Source: Glandiceps talaboti (lineage: Eukaryota > Hemichordata > Enteropneusta > Spengelidae). From it: DNA of 55,000 nucleotides. The stretch is from positions 2,830,001 to 2,885,000 of the forward strand of contig NC_135561.1 of the NCBI RefSeq assembly GCF_964340395.1. The letters run 5' to 3'. Positions 12,213 to 25,256 of this stretch are shown one piece after another. The notes below the pieces were generated by a model. That model was not told where the DNA came from, ran no database searches, and worked only from the letters and a program-made list of their open reading frames with translations. The position numbers and the translations under genes are program-made. Numbering within the stretch: position 1 is the stretch's first letter; every line of letters begins with the position of its first letter.

Positions 12213-15200
12213 GTAAGCATTAAAATCTGAAATTTTATAATATTGATAATACCAGAACTACGTTTGAATTACAATTAGAGTGGTGTATTTTTACCACATA
12301 CATCCATCGACACCATCTGTCCATAGCGATGGCGTTAAGTATTCGATTGTCCAGTCTGTACATCAACAAGAAAATGCAAAGTTCATCCATATTTTTATTG
12401 TACATATTCTACTTGTGTTTTTCGATTGATTTGTATACATACAATGGCACAACAAATGCTTTTTAAAATAGATGTACATTGTCGTCTCTTTCTTTAATTG
12501 TCCTGCATACTATCTTCACTTTGTTAACTCGTCAGACATAATGATTCAGTGCATTGAATCGAACATACTCAAATAATAGCCCCCTTTGATTGGACTAGCA
12601 ATGCATGGATACAGAACAGATAGTGTACATGTGATGTTATATAAGCCTACTGTCTTTTGTAATTGATGACTGTAGTAAATGTATATTGATAGCAAGTATG
12701 TGACTTTAAAAAGCGCAATAATAGGGGGACTTGGTAAATGAAATACAACATTGTACACAAGCACGTATACGTAAATGCCGTTTAATTATCGCATATTTGA
12801 GGTAGTTACCGAAGACCTTTAGAGAACACCTGTGCGCCTACGTAAGATTAAACAGAGCATAAACAATATTCAATGATAGTCTCACATTAGTTTAGTTGGT
12901 TTGTAATTGATGATTGTGTACTAGACCCCACTAATCGTTATTGGATAGTACCAATTATAGGTAAATAATTAGTATTACTATACACACAGGATAGAACAAC
13001 TACAATAAACACCCATTTTTTAAATTAGGTTTATATTGAAGTGCGAATAGATTAGTCGGTTAATTATGTTATAGTCCCTACCTGTTCATTATGGGACTGA
13101 CAATGTATATAATAAGGGAAAATCGTTCTTTTTCAAAAACAACCTCATTAGATACTGCCAAACTAGAGTGACTATGGCGTATCAATTATGCAGCAAAGTG
13201 ATACATAATGTAACATTTTATGTGCGTGCGCACTCTTAGGCAAAATAAAATAAACTGTCTATTTCCGATGACATGATATCAGAAAATAGGGAAGGTAGGT
13301 CGGTATTTTTTTTTCTTCTAAATCGATAAAAATTGTTTCGAGCACATTACAAGATAAGATACTCGTCGGTTGCAATACTTCCGTGAGATGTTGATGTGAT
13401 GTAAAAAGATTAAATAAAGACAAGTATAGTTAAGTAGACAAAATGTTATGTAGTCTTTACTGTTACAATCTAATACCAGAACTTAGGACACCTTGAGCCA
13501 TTTTTACTTCTCTTGAGGTAATGTTATGCTTTTGTCTATGTCTGTGTGTCCGTGTATGTATGTATGTATGTATGTATGTATGTATGTATGCATGCATGCA
13601 AAGTTACAATCTGTATGATTGACGTGCCTGTAGAATTTTCGACTCAATATGGACATTTAGTGTAATTTGATGGCTATTATCATTTGATGGTACTTAACTT
13701 CGCTGGTTACATCGATATATGGATTATGTCAAACTGTTATTTCCTCACTTACATCGCAATTCTGTGATATGAAGACAACATCACTTACAAGGGTCACAGA
13801 ATAAATGTGGGGCATGTCGGAGTAATTTGCTATCACTGACAGTGGGATTTAGCAAAACAACCACGCTCAGAAGGTAATCGATACATGTCCATATATATAG
13901 ATGGTATTTTCCTATATTCATATTAAAGTGTGTTTTTTATCTATTTAATTTCAAATTTAAAACTATCGGTTGTAAAGTTGAGTGACTAAATATTCATTAA
14001 TATTGTTTTCCAGAGAAAGTGAATGCTCTTGACCTATTTTCAGAATCTCGGTAATCCTGGCCTCGTCCAGAGAATTCGAATTCAACAGCACAATTCAAAA
14101 TATTGCTAATGGCAATATCCATAAGTGATAATTTAAATTTCAAAAAAGAACATGATATCATTATATTTTGAAAACACACACAGGTTGAAATCCCCAGTGC
14201 TCATCCGCTGTTTTTGTAATAATGATATGTTCACCTATGTTCAGCAGTAGTACATACATACATACATACATACATACATACATACATACATACATACATA
14301 CATACATACATACATGTTCGTCTAGAGCATACGACTGCTAGGCAGATTAAGTCTCGCACAAAGGACATGAATGTTTCATGCATTACATAATTCATCATGT
14401 AGACAATGAGAAACGGCTGGGGTTCCATAAATGCTCAATTTCATATTGATATCTATAATCATGAATCATTAATGTTCAAGTTTCAGTCACTTCAATGTTT
14501 GTCAGTATTTATAACAATAAAATGACTACTCTCTACCACATAGCATCTCAGATGTGTTTTATGCATGGTGTAACATCTCATTACTTCTGTTTTTTGAAGT
14601 CAGTATTATTAATTGATATCTCATTAGTTTGTTAAATTTATCAACAGAATCTATAGATCATACAGTATTAACGTCTTATTCTAACATGCTTCTTTACTCA
14701 TAAGATTAATTTTCGGGCTATTCTGTTCAGTGTGAAGGCGACCGAAGGTCGCTAGTGAGTGCGATAGTTCGGGTGTTTCACTCTCATATATATCAGAAGA
14801 AGCCCTTGGGAATATCAGTTAGACTACTGGGTATGAACCGGTTTCCTGATGATTCCAAGACTGCAGTTCTAAATATTGAACCATTTGCACTCAACACCAT
14901 ATCAAACACGTCATATGTTTCCACCTTTGTTTTTTCATATGAAGGGGAAACCAATGTATTGAATGCCCACGTTATCCCAGCAATACATCAGAAAGGATAA
15001 CACAGGCAGTAGTGTTGCATAAACTGATGGCGGAACACAATATACACATTCGTCCTGATGCAGAAGGTATATATTATATTGACATGAATCCCTGCATGTA
15101 TGTGTTTGTGTATTTGTACACTGTGCATGTGTATGTGTACATTAATATATTTGTAGAGCCAAGCACACATAGATACACCATACAAGCATACATGTAATGC

Positions 15201-18200
15201 ATGCATGTGTCACAGATGACATATTCATATTTTCAGTAAACTCAATATTTTAACAACATCGCATGTCCTAGTTTGACTGAAAGGTCAACAGACTGTCTCA
15301 AGGATGTCGGATTCAGACCACACAAGATTCCAAGCGTACTCGAGTACATGAGACGACAGTCTGCATTTCATAGATAGCTAATATAGTGATCATTCATCAA
15401 TGTTTTGAGAATACTTTTAGGGCATGTTAACGCCACTGCAAACTGTAATATGGATTGCATTAATTATTTGGCGTTATGTAAATTTAGACTTTAAGGACGT
15501 CACAATAAAGAACACTTGGGAGTGGCAGGCACTTCACTTCGCAGGGGCACTTGGCTTCGGGGGAATTGAAGTCAATGAACGAGGCACTTGCTGGGTGCTT
15601 GCCTTATTTTCCAGTGTAGACTTTTAAACACAAACTGTGTATAGTCTGAGCTAATTCCCTAAAGTTCAAGTGAGATCCTGGTACGTCCATACAGAAGTTC
15701 AGTCGGACATGAGATATGAGAGTGATTCGAGTGTAGTTACTTGGTCTGTCAGCTGTGTGCGAAGACAATACAGTATACATGCACGCGCGCACACACACGC
15801 ACACGCGAGCGCGCGCGTATTCCTGGATTTTATCTGGTACAGGCATTCGCATCAAGTCGTCAATATCCATCTGTTTTAATGACTATGAACACAATATGCT
15901 TTTCGCAATAAGTGTTTTAGAAAATAATTAATTAATTCCAGTTAAATGATGATGTTATAAAGGTGTTACAAGGCCCGAGTCTCTTTTGTAAAAAATATAT
16001 CTCAAGGTGGTATTTAAAACTACATTTAGAATGGTAGTTATTTATATACCGTGGCATTAGGAGTTAGGTTTCATTGGACATGTATACAGGAAAGCTATTG
16101 GAAATACACAACAATTTACCTCAACATTGTATAAGCTATAGTGCACCTTTCGCTCGCAAGATTATTGTAAATGGGAAAGAGGTAGTTATACGGTGTGAGG
16201 GGTTACTATTATATGCACATATACCCTAATAGTGTGCCACTATTTGAACAATAATAATTTGCTTTCTTCTCTATGAGTTACAGTGAAACCTTTGCAACTC
16301 CGAGTTAATATGTTCATTGAAAGTTTCCACTCTGTATCTGAAACTAAAATGGTAAGTGCAAGTTTAATTATTGGAATTTATCAAATCGACTATTTAATTT
16401 CTTGGAGCTGCGTTTGTTATCATTTTAAATATGATGTTGATTTTGGTTTTGTTAGACATACATCGTAGCCCTGATAATGGACTTGATCGCGTCAATAATA
16501 CCTCGGATTCAACAGCGAGTGGTTCTTTTTATTGACGATCAATTCTACTACTCTGGTTTTCTTGGCTGTCTCACTAAAAAGTATAATAAGCAATATTGTT
16601 AATGTTTTTAGTGTGGTATTCAAAGCCGAAACTATTATATAAAGTTACGGCCTTTTAAACAACGCCATTTTTTTTCTGATGGACTTAATCCATCGAATGA
16701 AGCAACCTAAGGATATATTTTTCGCATTTCGCAGAGATAGGCATAAATCAAACCCTCTTTAATGATGCCTGACATTAAAAAGGCACACACACAGAGTCCG
16801 GAATGTATGGATTTCTAATATAAATTATATGTCCTCACACGTAATTCCGTTGTATTCCTAAGAGCTTTCATTTTATTTTATTTTCATATCTAGGAATATT
16901 CCATCACGACCTATTTCAGACAGTTCTGGAGGGATAAAAGACTTGTACACAACCTTACTGATGTGATAACTGTAGATGGAGATATCACCGATGTGTTCTG
17001 GATTCCCGATACTTTCTTCTTAAATTCAAAGGATGATAAAATGCACAGTTCTCCAAAACAAAATTCGCTATTTCATATACATCCCGATGGTTCAATTATT
17101 TACAGCCTAAGGCAAGTTGCATATTACCCTCCCCCCAACACACGTGCGCGTGCGTGCGTGCGTGCGTGCAGGCAGGCATGCATACATGCACGCACGCGGG
17201 CGCCCCTCTTCAATTCTCAAGAAAGTTTTCATCTTTTTAAAGTTACAAAAGTAAAGCTTATTTCATAAAAAACAAGAAACTCAAATTTCATTTCTTTCCA
17301 AAGTAAGTACCACAGTGATTGCCACGAAACTAGACTGAATGTCAGTAATGCAATATCCTAGTTGCATACAACAAAGTCATTGCGTTATTTGAAGATTGAA
17401 TATGGACGTGGTTTGTCATGTTCAACATATGTGAACATTATTATTTCCTATATAGTTTCAAAGTGATACCTACTGATAATACTTTCTAAACGTTACTGCT
17501 GTAGATGTGCATGGTATGTAAAACACCAAATGCTGCCTTCATATTTTGTCGTGCTGGTCATCTTTCTGTATTTTCTTTTTCAGGATGACATTGACGTTGA
17601 CATGTCATATGGATTTGACAAATTATCCCTTTGATACCCAAAAATGCAAAATCAAAATAATGTCCTGTGAGTACACATACTATTAATCGTCACTGTTGAT
17701 ATTTAGATGTCTGCATATATGTCATTGCCTCATCACTTTACAAAATGTTACACAATAAAAAAGTATTGGGCACAATCTCATCCTTAAATTGCTGAATTCT
17801 AACTGATTGATTAATTTGAAATACATTGTAATTGCAAACATGGTTCAATGTTGTTCAGGTACACTATTACAGTATGTTACAGTCACAAATTTAAAACGTT
17901 TCATATATAGAAGCTAATACAGAGGGACACAAATATGTTCAATGTTCTAGTCACAAAAACGCATGTTACCATACTTAAATGTCTAGTTAATTATTAAAGT
18001 TGATAATTTGCCTATAATATTATTATTATATCACTTGTGTCATAATTGTGTATGGGAAATAACACTGCGACAATCGTTGCATATATGCCTGTCTTTGTGA
18101 ACATTCTTAAATAAGTATCTCATGTGACAAGTCATTATAAAATGATTACAACAGGTAGGTAATGACAAAGGTGATCCTCCAAAGAATTACATCACTCTTT

Positions 18201-18757
18201 GTATACATTGGGATTAACCGAGCATATATTCAATTTTCATTCCCTGAGCGAGATGAAATGATGAGTGTAATATCGGCCTTTACAAAACCGTATTCAGTAA
18301 TTGTATTCAGCGCATAGTCGACTCGGAATTCATTTCCGCTGTTAAAAAAATAGCATTGAACAGGTGAAATAATCGCAACGAAAGGACAAACGGAAACATA
18401 TGATGTAATAATGATGTAAAGTCGACTGCAATGGCTACTAGGAACAGAGCATGCTTTGCATTATAAACATAAGCAATGGAAGCACCACCAACGTGAAAAA
18501 CAAACCTTTAATTTGAACATGTTTCTTTGTCCTTGGCTTTCTTCATTTATGTTAGATGCCTACAAGATGAAAGACATTGATCTTATTTGGTATGGAAACC
18601 TTAATGATTCTGTAGAATTAGAACCATCACTTAAACTACCACAATACGAAATTTCGGATCCAATATGTAAACAAGGATTCTCAGAGTATATACCAGGTAA
18701 GGGTTTGTTCTGTTTACTGTCATCATAGTTATGGCTAAAAAAATAGATACGAAAGGC

Positions 18758-18794
<37 letters not shown>

Positions 18795-18853
18795 CACACA
18801 CACACACACACACACAAAGACAGTATACATACATACATACATACATACATACA

Positions 18854-18885
<32 letters not shown>

Positions 18886-18939
18886 CGTACGTACATACGT
18901 ACGTACATACATACATACATACATACATACATACATACA

Positions 18940-18970
<31 letters not shown>

Positions 18971-20630
18971 GCATGCATACACGGACACACAGACAGTCAC
19001 AAGCATAACATTTTCATATTTTTGGAAGGACTATAATACGTTAAACATACGCCATAATGATCTATCCTGTTGTTTCATTTTCTAGGGAATTACAGCTACC
19101 TAGAAGTTATTTTTGTTCTCGAGCGTCGTCTCGGATTTTACATTTTGCAAGCATTTGCACCAAGTGTCGCTTTGGTTTTCATATCATGGTTGACACTTTG
19201 GATCGATCCTACAAGTTCACCAGCTAGGGCTACACTTGCAATAACAACACTTCTAACTCTCACAACACAAGCTACATGGATCAGGAGTGGCATTCCAAAG
19301 GTTGGCTATGTGACGGTATGTATAATGAATGTTTTATTTACCAAAAGGAATAAGATGGGGTTGTATTTTCGGCCCTGTTTTTCATGATTGTTTGCCAAAA
19401 AGATATCTCACAGTATTAGGATTCATTTGACATTACCTTCGATTCTTGGTTGGCAGGGTATAGTCAAACAAGAAAGGATAAGCAATATTCCAAGTTCAGT
19501 CTAAATTGAACTTAGCTATGGAACTAGGTTACTCATTTTGTTAAAGATCCAAATACTCCACTACAAAGACATTCTGGTGCCATGGTAACCAAAGAGTTTC
19601 AATTTCACATGGTGGTCACCACGGTAATAAAAATAAGTCTAATTGATAAGTTTGGCACTTTTGACAAACTTAATCTAAATTGAATATTTGTCCACGAGCT
19701 TCTGCAAGTAAGCATCTACAAAAATGTCCTGTGAGGTATTTATTGTAATCTAAACGCTTACCTATATGGAAGTTTATGTTTACAGACCAACAGCTGCTAT
19801 CTGTAGGCAGAAGTATACACTGTACCTCACCGACACCATGTTAAATTACTTTTACATGGCCAATTTGCTAACTTAATTCTACATGCAGCCTCTGTATATG
19901 AGTTGTTGTAAGTATACCAAAGATAAAGTGTTCATTCAATTAAAGAAGAATAAAAACGATATATTGTTTTAAATAATATGTGAAGCAACCACATTTGTTG
20001 TGGTTCTCAATCGTTTTCATCGTGTTATCTTAATTCTTACCGAAATAAGGCAATGGACATTTGGTTAGTGGTATGTATATCTATGGTCTTCGTGATTTTG
20101 CTTGAGTTCACCATTGTGTATTATCTGCAAAAAAATGGATTAAGTTCTGAAGACCAGAGGAAAATTAAACGGAAATTGTGCAGTCAGGTAAATCATGATT
20201 TATGATTTTGGTTTGTAAAAAGAATGTTATAAATCTGCATGGTATATTTATATTCTCAGCTATGTATATGTACCAAGGTACATTGTACTATGTACGTGTC
20301 CTTATGTCATTCATATGACAATGAATTATTACCTTTATCTTTCAGATGATAGCACATACAGTCTCAAGGGATGGTGTTGATGATGATACGCCCACCACTG
20401 GCTTAGCATCTCATTCTATTGAGTTATCATGTCATGGTAACACTTCGTCGCGAAATCAGATAATTGATAATACATCTCACACAAACGTCAAGACCAATTG
20501 CAAAAAACAATATTCATATCATGACATAGGCAAAAGAATTGATAAATACTGTAGAATTGTTTTTATGATTGCGTCCTCTTTTTTCTTTGTCTCATATTGG
20601 ATATTTTATGTCCGGAGTATAACCAAGTGA
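12148..20630 (+). CDS. Gene B: GABA-A/glycine receptor-like Cys-loop anion channel subunit (complete)
   Basis: Join 12148-12212, 14981-15066, 16284-16351, 16894-17111, 17584-17666, 18556-18696, 19086-19315, 20050-20187, 20346-20630; 1314 nt, 437 residues. Order: signal peptide (1 to about 20), ligand-binding domain (about 22-235), Cys-loop Cys153-Cys167, TM1 (about 236-259), PAR 266-268 then TM2, TM3 (about 298-323), cytoplasmic loop, TM4 (about 412-433). Start: ATG opens a hydrophobic N terminus and is conserved in C. Seen against GABA-A beta (family knowledge): FWIPDTFFLN resembles the loop-A motif, HPDGSIIYSLR resembles the loop-E side, a loop-D Tyr (TTYFRQFW) and the loop-C Tyr (GNYSY) are present, but the loop-B Glu is Met (IMSYAY). 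TM2 has Thr at 2' and 6'. Inferred: plasma-membrane chloride-permeable channel, ligand unknown. Intron 4 has a GC donor. Confidence 0.93.
13552..13596. repeat. (TATG)n microsatellite, intron 1 of gene B
   Basis: About nine tandem tatg units followed by catg units. The array is contracted to a few units at the corresponding place in copy 2 (about 28807). Confidence 0.85.
14250..14366. repeat. Dispersed repeat R2: (CATA)n plus about 50-nt conserved core
   Basis: A (CATA)n run ends at 14315 and is followed by a core starting gttcgtctagagcatacgac. The same core next to (CATA)n occurs at 29513 in copy 2 and at 43763, outside the duplication, with unrelated flanks. So it is dispersed, probably the 3' end of a SINE- or LINE-like element whose tail is the microsatellite when read on the minus strand. 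Confidence 0.65.
14725..14910. repeat. Dispersed repeat R1, copy in gene B intron 1
   Basis: Begins near a short palindrome (gcgaccgaaggtcgc) and continues through cgctagtgagtgcgatagtt to tctaaatattgaacc. It is also present directly at 29918-30090 and inverted at about 27713-27861 in copy 2. It happens to be open in frame, but no splice sites fit the channel and it is not an exon. Confidence 0.65.
14981..15066 (+). CDS. Gene B exon 2: N-terminal helix of ligand-binding domain
   Basis: Acceptor gttatcccag, donor gtatat at 15067, phases 2 in and 1 out. It encodes NTSERITQAVVLHKLMAEHN and then IHIRPDAE, with an N-glycosylation sequon (NTS). IRPD fits the RPxx motif of the family. It is the only exon here that joins exons 1 and 3 in phase. 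Confidence 0.85.
15206..15778. other. Copy-1-specific segment in gene B intron 2
   Basis: Between a catgcatg-rich stretch and a CG/CA-rich stretch, copy 1 holds about 570 nt with no counterpart in copy 2 (about 30390). Either an insertion in copy 1 or a deletion in copy 2. I see no coding exon in it. Confidence 0.6.
16284..16351 (+). CDS. Gene B exon 3 (68 nt)
   Basis: Acceptor tgagttacag, donor gtaagt at 16352. Encodes KPLQLRVNMFIESFHSVSET then KM, the beta1-beta2 region; V-N-(M/V)-x-I/V-x-S-F-x-S-x-S-E is a family hallmark. The 68-nt exon is conserved in animal GABA-A genes. Confidence 0.93.
16894..17111 (+). CDS. Gene B exon 4 (218 nt), loops D, A and E
   Basis: Acceptor ttttcatatctag. 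Encodes EYSITTYFRQFWRDKRLVHN, an HNLT sequon, FWIPDTFFLN and HPDGSIIYSLR. The only donor that keeps phase with exon 5 is GCAAGT after ..cctaag, a GC-AG intron. Confidence 0.92.
17112..17583 (+). other. Gene B intron 4: non-canonical GC-AG intron
   Basis: Donor AG|GCAAGT, which fits the U1 consensus at every position except C at +2; acceptor TTTTTCAG. No GT nearby keeps the frame. The intron contains (GCGT/CATG) simple sequence near 17141-17200. Confidence 0.82.
17584..17666 (+). CDS. Gene B exon 5 (83 nt), Cys-loop
   Basis: Acceptor cttttttcag region ending 17583, donor gtgagt at 17667. Encodes MTLTLT then CHMDLTNYPFDTQKC with the exact Cys-x13-Cys spacing. Confidence 0.95.
18556..18696 (+). 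CDS. Gene B exon 6 (141 nt), loops B and C
   Basis: Acceptor ttcatttatgttag, donor gtaagg at 18697. Encodes YAYKMKDIDLIWYGNLND through EYIPG. One Cys (PICKQ), so no loop-C disulfide. Exon protein sequence is identical in gene C. Confidence 0.92.
18763..18975. repeat. Compound microsatellite (ACAG)n-(AC)n-(CATA)n in gene B intron 6
   Basis: ACAG units, AC dinucleotides, then long CATA runs interrupted by GTAC. Same intron as the arrays in genes A and C. All long open frames on both strands here are simple-sequence artefacts. Confidence 0.93.
19086..19315 (+). CDS. Gene B exon 7 (230 nt), TM1 and TM2
   Basis: Acceptor tttcattttctag, donor gtatgt at 19316. Encodes GNYSYLEVIFVLERRLGFYI, TM1 ending LTLWI, then PARATLAITTLLTLTTQ and IPKVGYVT. 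Strongest single piece of family evidence in gene B. Confidence 0.96.
20050..20187 (+). CDS. Gene B exon 8 (138 nt), TM3
   Basis: Acceptor accgaaataag, a poor pyrimidine tract; donor gtaaat at 20188; phase 0 both sides. Encodes AMDIWLVVCISMVFVILLEF and the basic start of the cytoplasmic loop (KIKRKLCSQ). Confidence 0.92.
20346..20630 (+). CDS. Gene B exon 9 (285 nt), cytoplasmic loop and TM4
   Basis: Acceptor tatctttcag, stop tga. The loop is rich in Ser/Thr/Asn/Asp; then DIGKRIDKYCRIVFMIASSF and the rest of TM4 with a short cytosol-distal tail. RIDKxxRIVF matches the pre-TM4 motif of GABA-A subunits. Confidence 0.94.
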   Translation: MIAHTVSRDGVDDDTPTTGLASHSIELSCHGNTSSRNQIIDNTSHTNVKTNCKKQYSYHDIGKRIDKYCRIVFMIASSFFFVSYWIFYVRSITK

Positions 20631-20676
20631 CCGCAATTAGCTGAGCAAGATAGTTTTAATGAAATGTGTATGAATT

Positions 20677-20682
20677 ATTAAA
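20677..20682 (+). promoter_or_regulatory. Candidate polyadenylation signal ATTAAA of gene B
   Basis: ATTAAA about 47 nt after the stop codon, also present at the same place in gene C (36271). Common variant signal; not confirmed by transcript data. Confidence 0.35.
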
Positions 20683-21078
20683 CACAGACTAAAGTGATGA
20701 CAAATGACGAATATACATTTCAATTTACAAGCAGTTGTGGTGTTATAAATAGTAGCGAATACATTTTAATGGTTCCACGAATCAGTTGGAGTGTAAAATG
20801 TTCCTGTTGAACGATAAATTTGAAAGAATGCGAGTAATCATTGGTTTCGTGATCAAGATCGAAACGTCGCAATTCGTTTCCAATTTACCGAAGTGGCGTT
20901 AATTTATTGTCCTTTTATAAATATTTGTTAATGGAACTTACAATATCAAAATCTTGTTTAAAAATGTGTATCCTATAAAATATTGAAATTGACAACTCAC
21001 GTTATATAAGAGTTAACTATGCTATGATACTTTTGTGCGGACAACATCGGCAATATAGAAGACTTCGATCATATCAGG

Positions 21079-21240
<162 letters not shown>

Positions 21241-24200
21241 TATATACATATAGTATTTGTATTATATTATTATATCTAAGGCTCTTTTCCATCTTTTATA
21301 TTATCAAATGACATGTTTTGCAAGATAGTAGTATCGCATGCAGTTAATAGATTATATATAAATAATTACATTATTTGGTATTATACATTATATCACAATA
21401 TAACAATTTCTGTATTGATCCATTAAGAAACCGATGGACTAAGTGTCGTCGAAAAGTTCTAATTTACAGGGTTGCCTGTTTTGACATTATTATGCACTAT
21501 TAAGATAATAAACTTTTTAATACACGTTCCTTTAAGTAGAGATGTAATGTTTTGTAACCGTTGTGAATGTCTTACAGTACTTTCCTCACTATCAAACAGA
21601 TGGAGCTGACACTATCTGGCTTTAACGACTGCACAATAAAAATGTAACTAGTCCGGATGCGATCTTACAAAACTCACAGACCCCGGACGTCTCCCCATGC
21701 AACACCCATACTTCTAAGCTAAAATATTTGACATATCAGCCTTAGGGTTTACTATCAATACCTAGCAACAGTATCCTAGGAACCATATATACAACAACAA
21801 ATGCCAATTGCAAACACAATTACTGTATTTCCGTCTGGGCAGGACAATTGCAAGGCACACAAATGAACAAAAACTATCGTAGCAGCCAATACCAATTCAA
21901 TAGTGATTAACTGACGTGCAAAAACTCACCAAGTATACAAAAGTAAACAAACAAAATGAATGAATTCATGTTAATTTACAGCATGTACAATAATATTTAA
22001 ATTATAACTAGCGTATAAATTTGAACAAATCAAAAGCATTGAAAATACAGAGAAGATATGTCCGTTGGGGGCGTGGGTTTTAATATGGAATAAAACTGCA
22101 CTTGTTGTAATGGGAGTATTATTACAATCATTATTTTAAATAAGATTTGATATTGCTTGTAGCTTACTATTGATTCAGACAGGTTGAACATAGAAGTTCC
22201 AGTTAAAGCATGTTTGAATACATGTTAGCTACCATATTGTCCCCACTAAGCTTACTCTACCTCACCTCGGGTATTTACAGTTGACACAACTTTTAGTTAT
22301 TGTTAGCAATCTTTTTCTCCAAACTTTGTAATCAGGAGATTTGTTCACATATTTATTGTTATGACTATCTTCTTCAAGTTAATGCCATAACAGTCACACT
22401 GGAGTCCTTCTAAAATTTCTTGAGAGTACAAGTCAAGTGTGCCTTGTAGTTCGGAGTCCACTGTAAAATAATTTGAAGCGATCGCTTAGCTACACAAGCT
22501 GCATAAAGTCAAATACAGTCAGAGTAAACACCATCCACTTCACCACAACTTACCAGCTTCAGATCCAAGCATCGGATGAACACCAGGGATGAACACCGAC
22601 AAGGTAAAAGTTCCCGAATGAATTGGCCGAAAACGAAAGCAGATCTTGACGAAAACTAATGGTTTTGTACTCTTACAAACCCTGTCGCCTGATGCGACTC
22701 ATTTTATCTGAACTACATTAACCTTTATGGAACATTAATCTACATTACTCTTTAAAGAACTCAGAAAATTTAACAGATTTATAGAATGTACTGGTAATCT
22801 CAACAATACATCAAAAAGGGCAAAACAGTCACTAGTATTTTATAATCTATTAATTCGTCCTAATGAGGAAGGAGGCGTATAGAATTATGTATAATTATGA
22901 ATATATGTGAGGGGAAGGGTAGTGTGTGTGTATGTGTAGGACAGTATGACTTAGTAGATAGTACTAAAGGGATCGTTGTCTTTATTTTTATAGTTGATAG
23001 CTTTGTATTTTTAGCTGATTTTATGACTGAATAAAGGACTATACATTGTTATATCACATGCTATGAAGTTATTAACCCTCCTACCTCTCCGTCCTGCTTA
23101 TCATCTCTTCATTCGTGTCGCCGTGTATGTCAATTACGTTAAATAACACGAGTCTTAAGGCGAGTGTCACATGTCATTTTGCGGAAACAGGCAGCAATAC
23201 GTCGAATTCGAACGAAGAGGTGATATCGGGTAATAACGATTTATCATACGCCTATTCCCAGGAATTCGAGATAGATTACAAAGTATAAAGAGAGCAGAAA
23301 GTGTTATTCGGTGGGCTACGTGCGTCACGTGACTATGTGCTATTATCAGTATGCATTCACATTTAGCAGCATGGTGTTAACCGTTTTTTAAAAGATCATC
23401 AACTTTCGTCAGATATCAGTGAAACTTTTCATAATTATTTTGAAATACAGCTTGGTAGAAGAGTAAGTTCTCTCAGAGTTTCATAAAATGAAATGTTTTA
23501 ATATGTCAATGAAACTCATGATCGACCTCGGTAGGAAATAAGTGTACAGTTCCTTGTAAGCTTACAGGTAGTGGGTGACTTACAGTCGCATCGGTGCCGT
23601 TGCAATATACACGTACCCTACCTGTACAGTGTGGTTATACATTGTTAATTTATTATACGAGCATAAATAAACATAGTATCATTTGAGTATGGTTATTTTC
23701 GCCACACTTTCCTTGTTTTGAAGATGTCGCAGTTTTGTTGTCATACTCGATAGCATCGACGGCGAAGATTGGTCACCATTTACTTTGTTTATGTTCGAAG
23801 TCTTGTCCAATTAGAAAGACGTTTTCTGGTGACGTTTTAAATAGAATATCATGACGTTTAGCGACCCATATCAGAAGTGGTATTTCGCCTTAAACATCAT
23901 CAAGAACGATTGATCTAGGCATACCTAAATGATAAACTATCACATAACAGCTTGTATCATCTCATGGTTTCTTTCCCTATAGTGTGTTATGTTACCAATG
24001 GTTATATTTATGTTTAAAACTTACAATTAATTTATCAAATATGACAGAACGTGAACATATGACGAGTATAGTCCAAGTGAAGACAAGGGAGCTCAGTCCC
24101 GTCAATATGTGTCAGTTTAGAATGTAGTTTTTACTGCAGAGGTAAATGTTACAGTAGCTAATGGGATAGGCGTCGAAATAAACACATATTGTGGCCAGGT

Positions 24201-24403
24201 ACAGTACCTGACGTGTTATGACTACCGAGTGCGCCATCAAGTGTCCAACATTTCACAGGTTTGCGCGTACAAACGTTGGGATACCCAATTTATATATTTT
24301 TTAATTTATGAATGTATATATCGTCCAGACCTTGTCTGTAATCACTACAATATGGATATATTTCCGGGAAATTGTTTCCACAGTATTTATGTTAACATAT
24401 TAA

Positions 24404-24475
24404 AATACATACATACATACATACATACATACATACATACATACATACATACATACATACATACATACATACGTC
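24404..24475. repeat. (CATA)n at the junction of the two duplication copies
   Basis: About 17 CATA units lie exactly between the last base shared by both copies (24395) and the first base of copy 2 (24476). It is absent from the outer ends at 10376 and 39993. Confidence 0.85.
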
Positions 24476-25256
24476 GTCCCCTAGATCACTCGAATCTTAC
24501 TGATCAGAAATGTCACTCATGACCACAATATTTGAATGATGTATAAATGCTGACAAATGGTGTACACTGTTATACAAGTAATGTGGACATTAATATTATC
24601 GATAAAAACAAAGAAACAATGAAATTATATATTACGTTTATCGTGACATTGGTATCACCTGGCCATTTGTCTGGGAATTCTAGCCATCGGTCCTAAATAC
24701 ATTCTAAGCATTACATCTATTTGTACTTAGTAGACATAGTAATCATCGACTATAAAAAGTTCAATAGGTCAAATGTACGGCCTGTCAAGACATATCTGTA
24801 TTGCAAGAGAGGGTAAAGTATCTGTACTTTCTCCTAACTGTGAATTACACAAATTTCGCCATCATATTACAAGTATTGCAAACACAAAGCTGCTGCTCAA
24901 CAAACGAGCATGGTACTTTATTGTTTCCCTTGTATAATTTCTTTGTGTCGCTTGTCTTGAACAAGGAACTAAAATAGTAATGCTTTCTTACTTGCAAAAC
25001 TACTAACAAACCAAAAATATTATATTATTCAAATGATACGATATTATTTTTTACCTCTAAGGCGATATACATGTCTGTATATGAAATTTGCAACAAAACA
25101 CCTTAACTTTTGCCGCCTAATTGAAACTCTATAGTAACTCTGGTTTGGTAGTATACCAATTTCGCATTCATTGGCGAACACAATAAAAATAATAAAAGGA
25201 AACAAACTCCATTTATCATATTTAATTGACAAAATAGGTGTTATTATATTTAAGCA

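Noticed and set aside
14316-14366. tRNA-like look of the R2 core
   Set aside because: I could not fit A and B boxes with correct spacing or fold a cloverleaf; treated as a dispersed repeat.
14755-15000. 81-residue open frame just before gene B exon 2, similar to one in gene C
   Set aside because: It is repeat R1, also present inverted, and the channel reading frame needs the acceptor at 14980 and a different frame. The frame is broken in copy 2.
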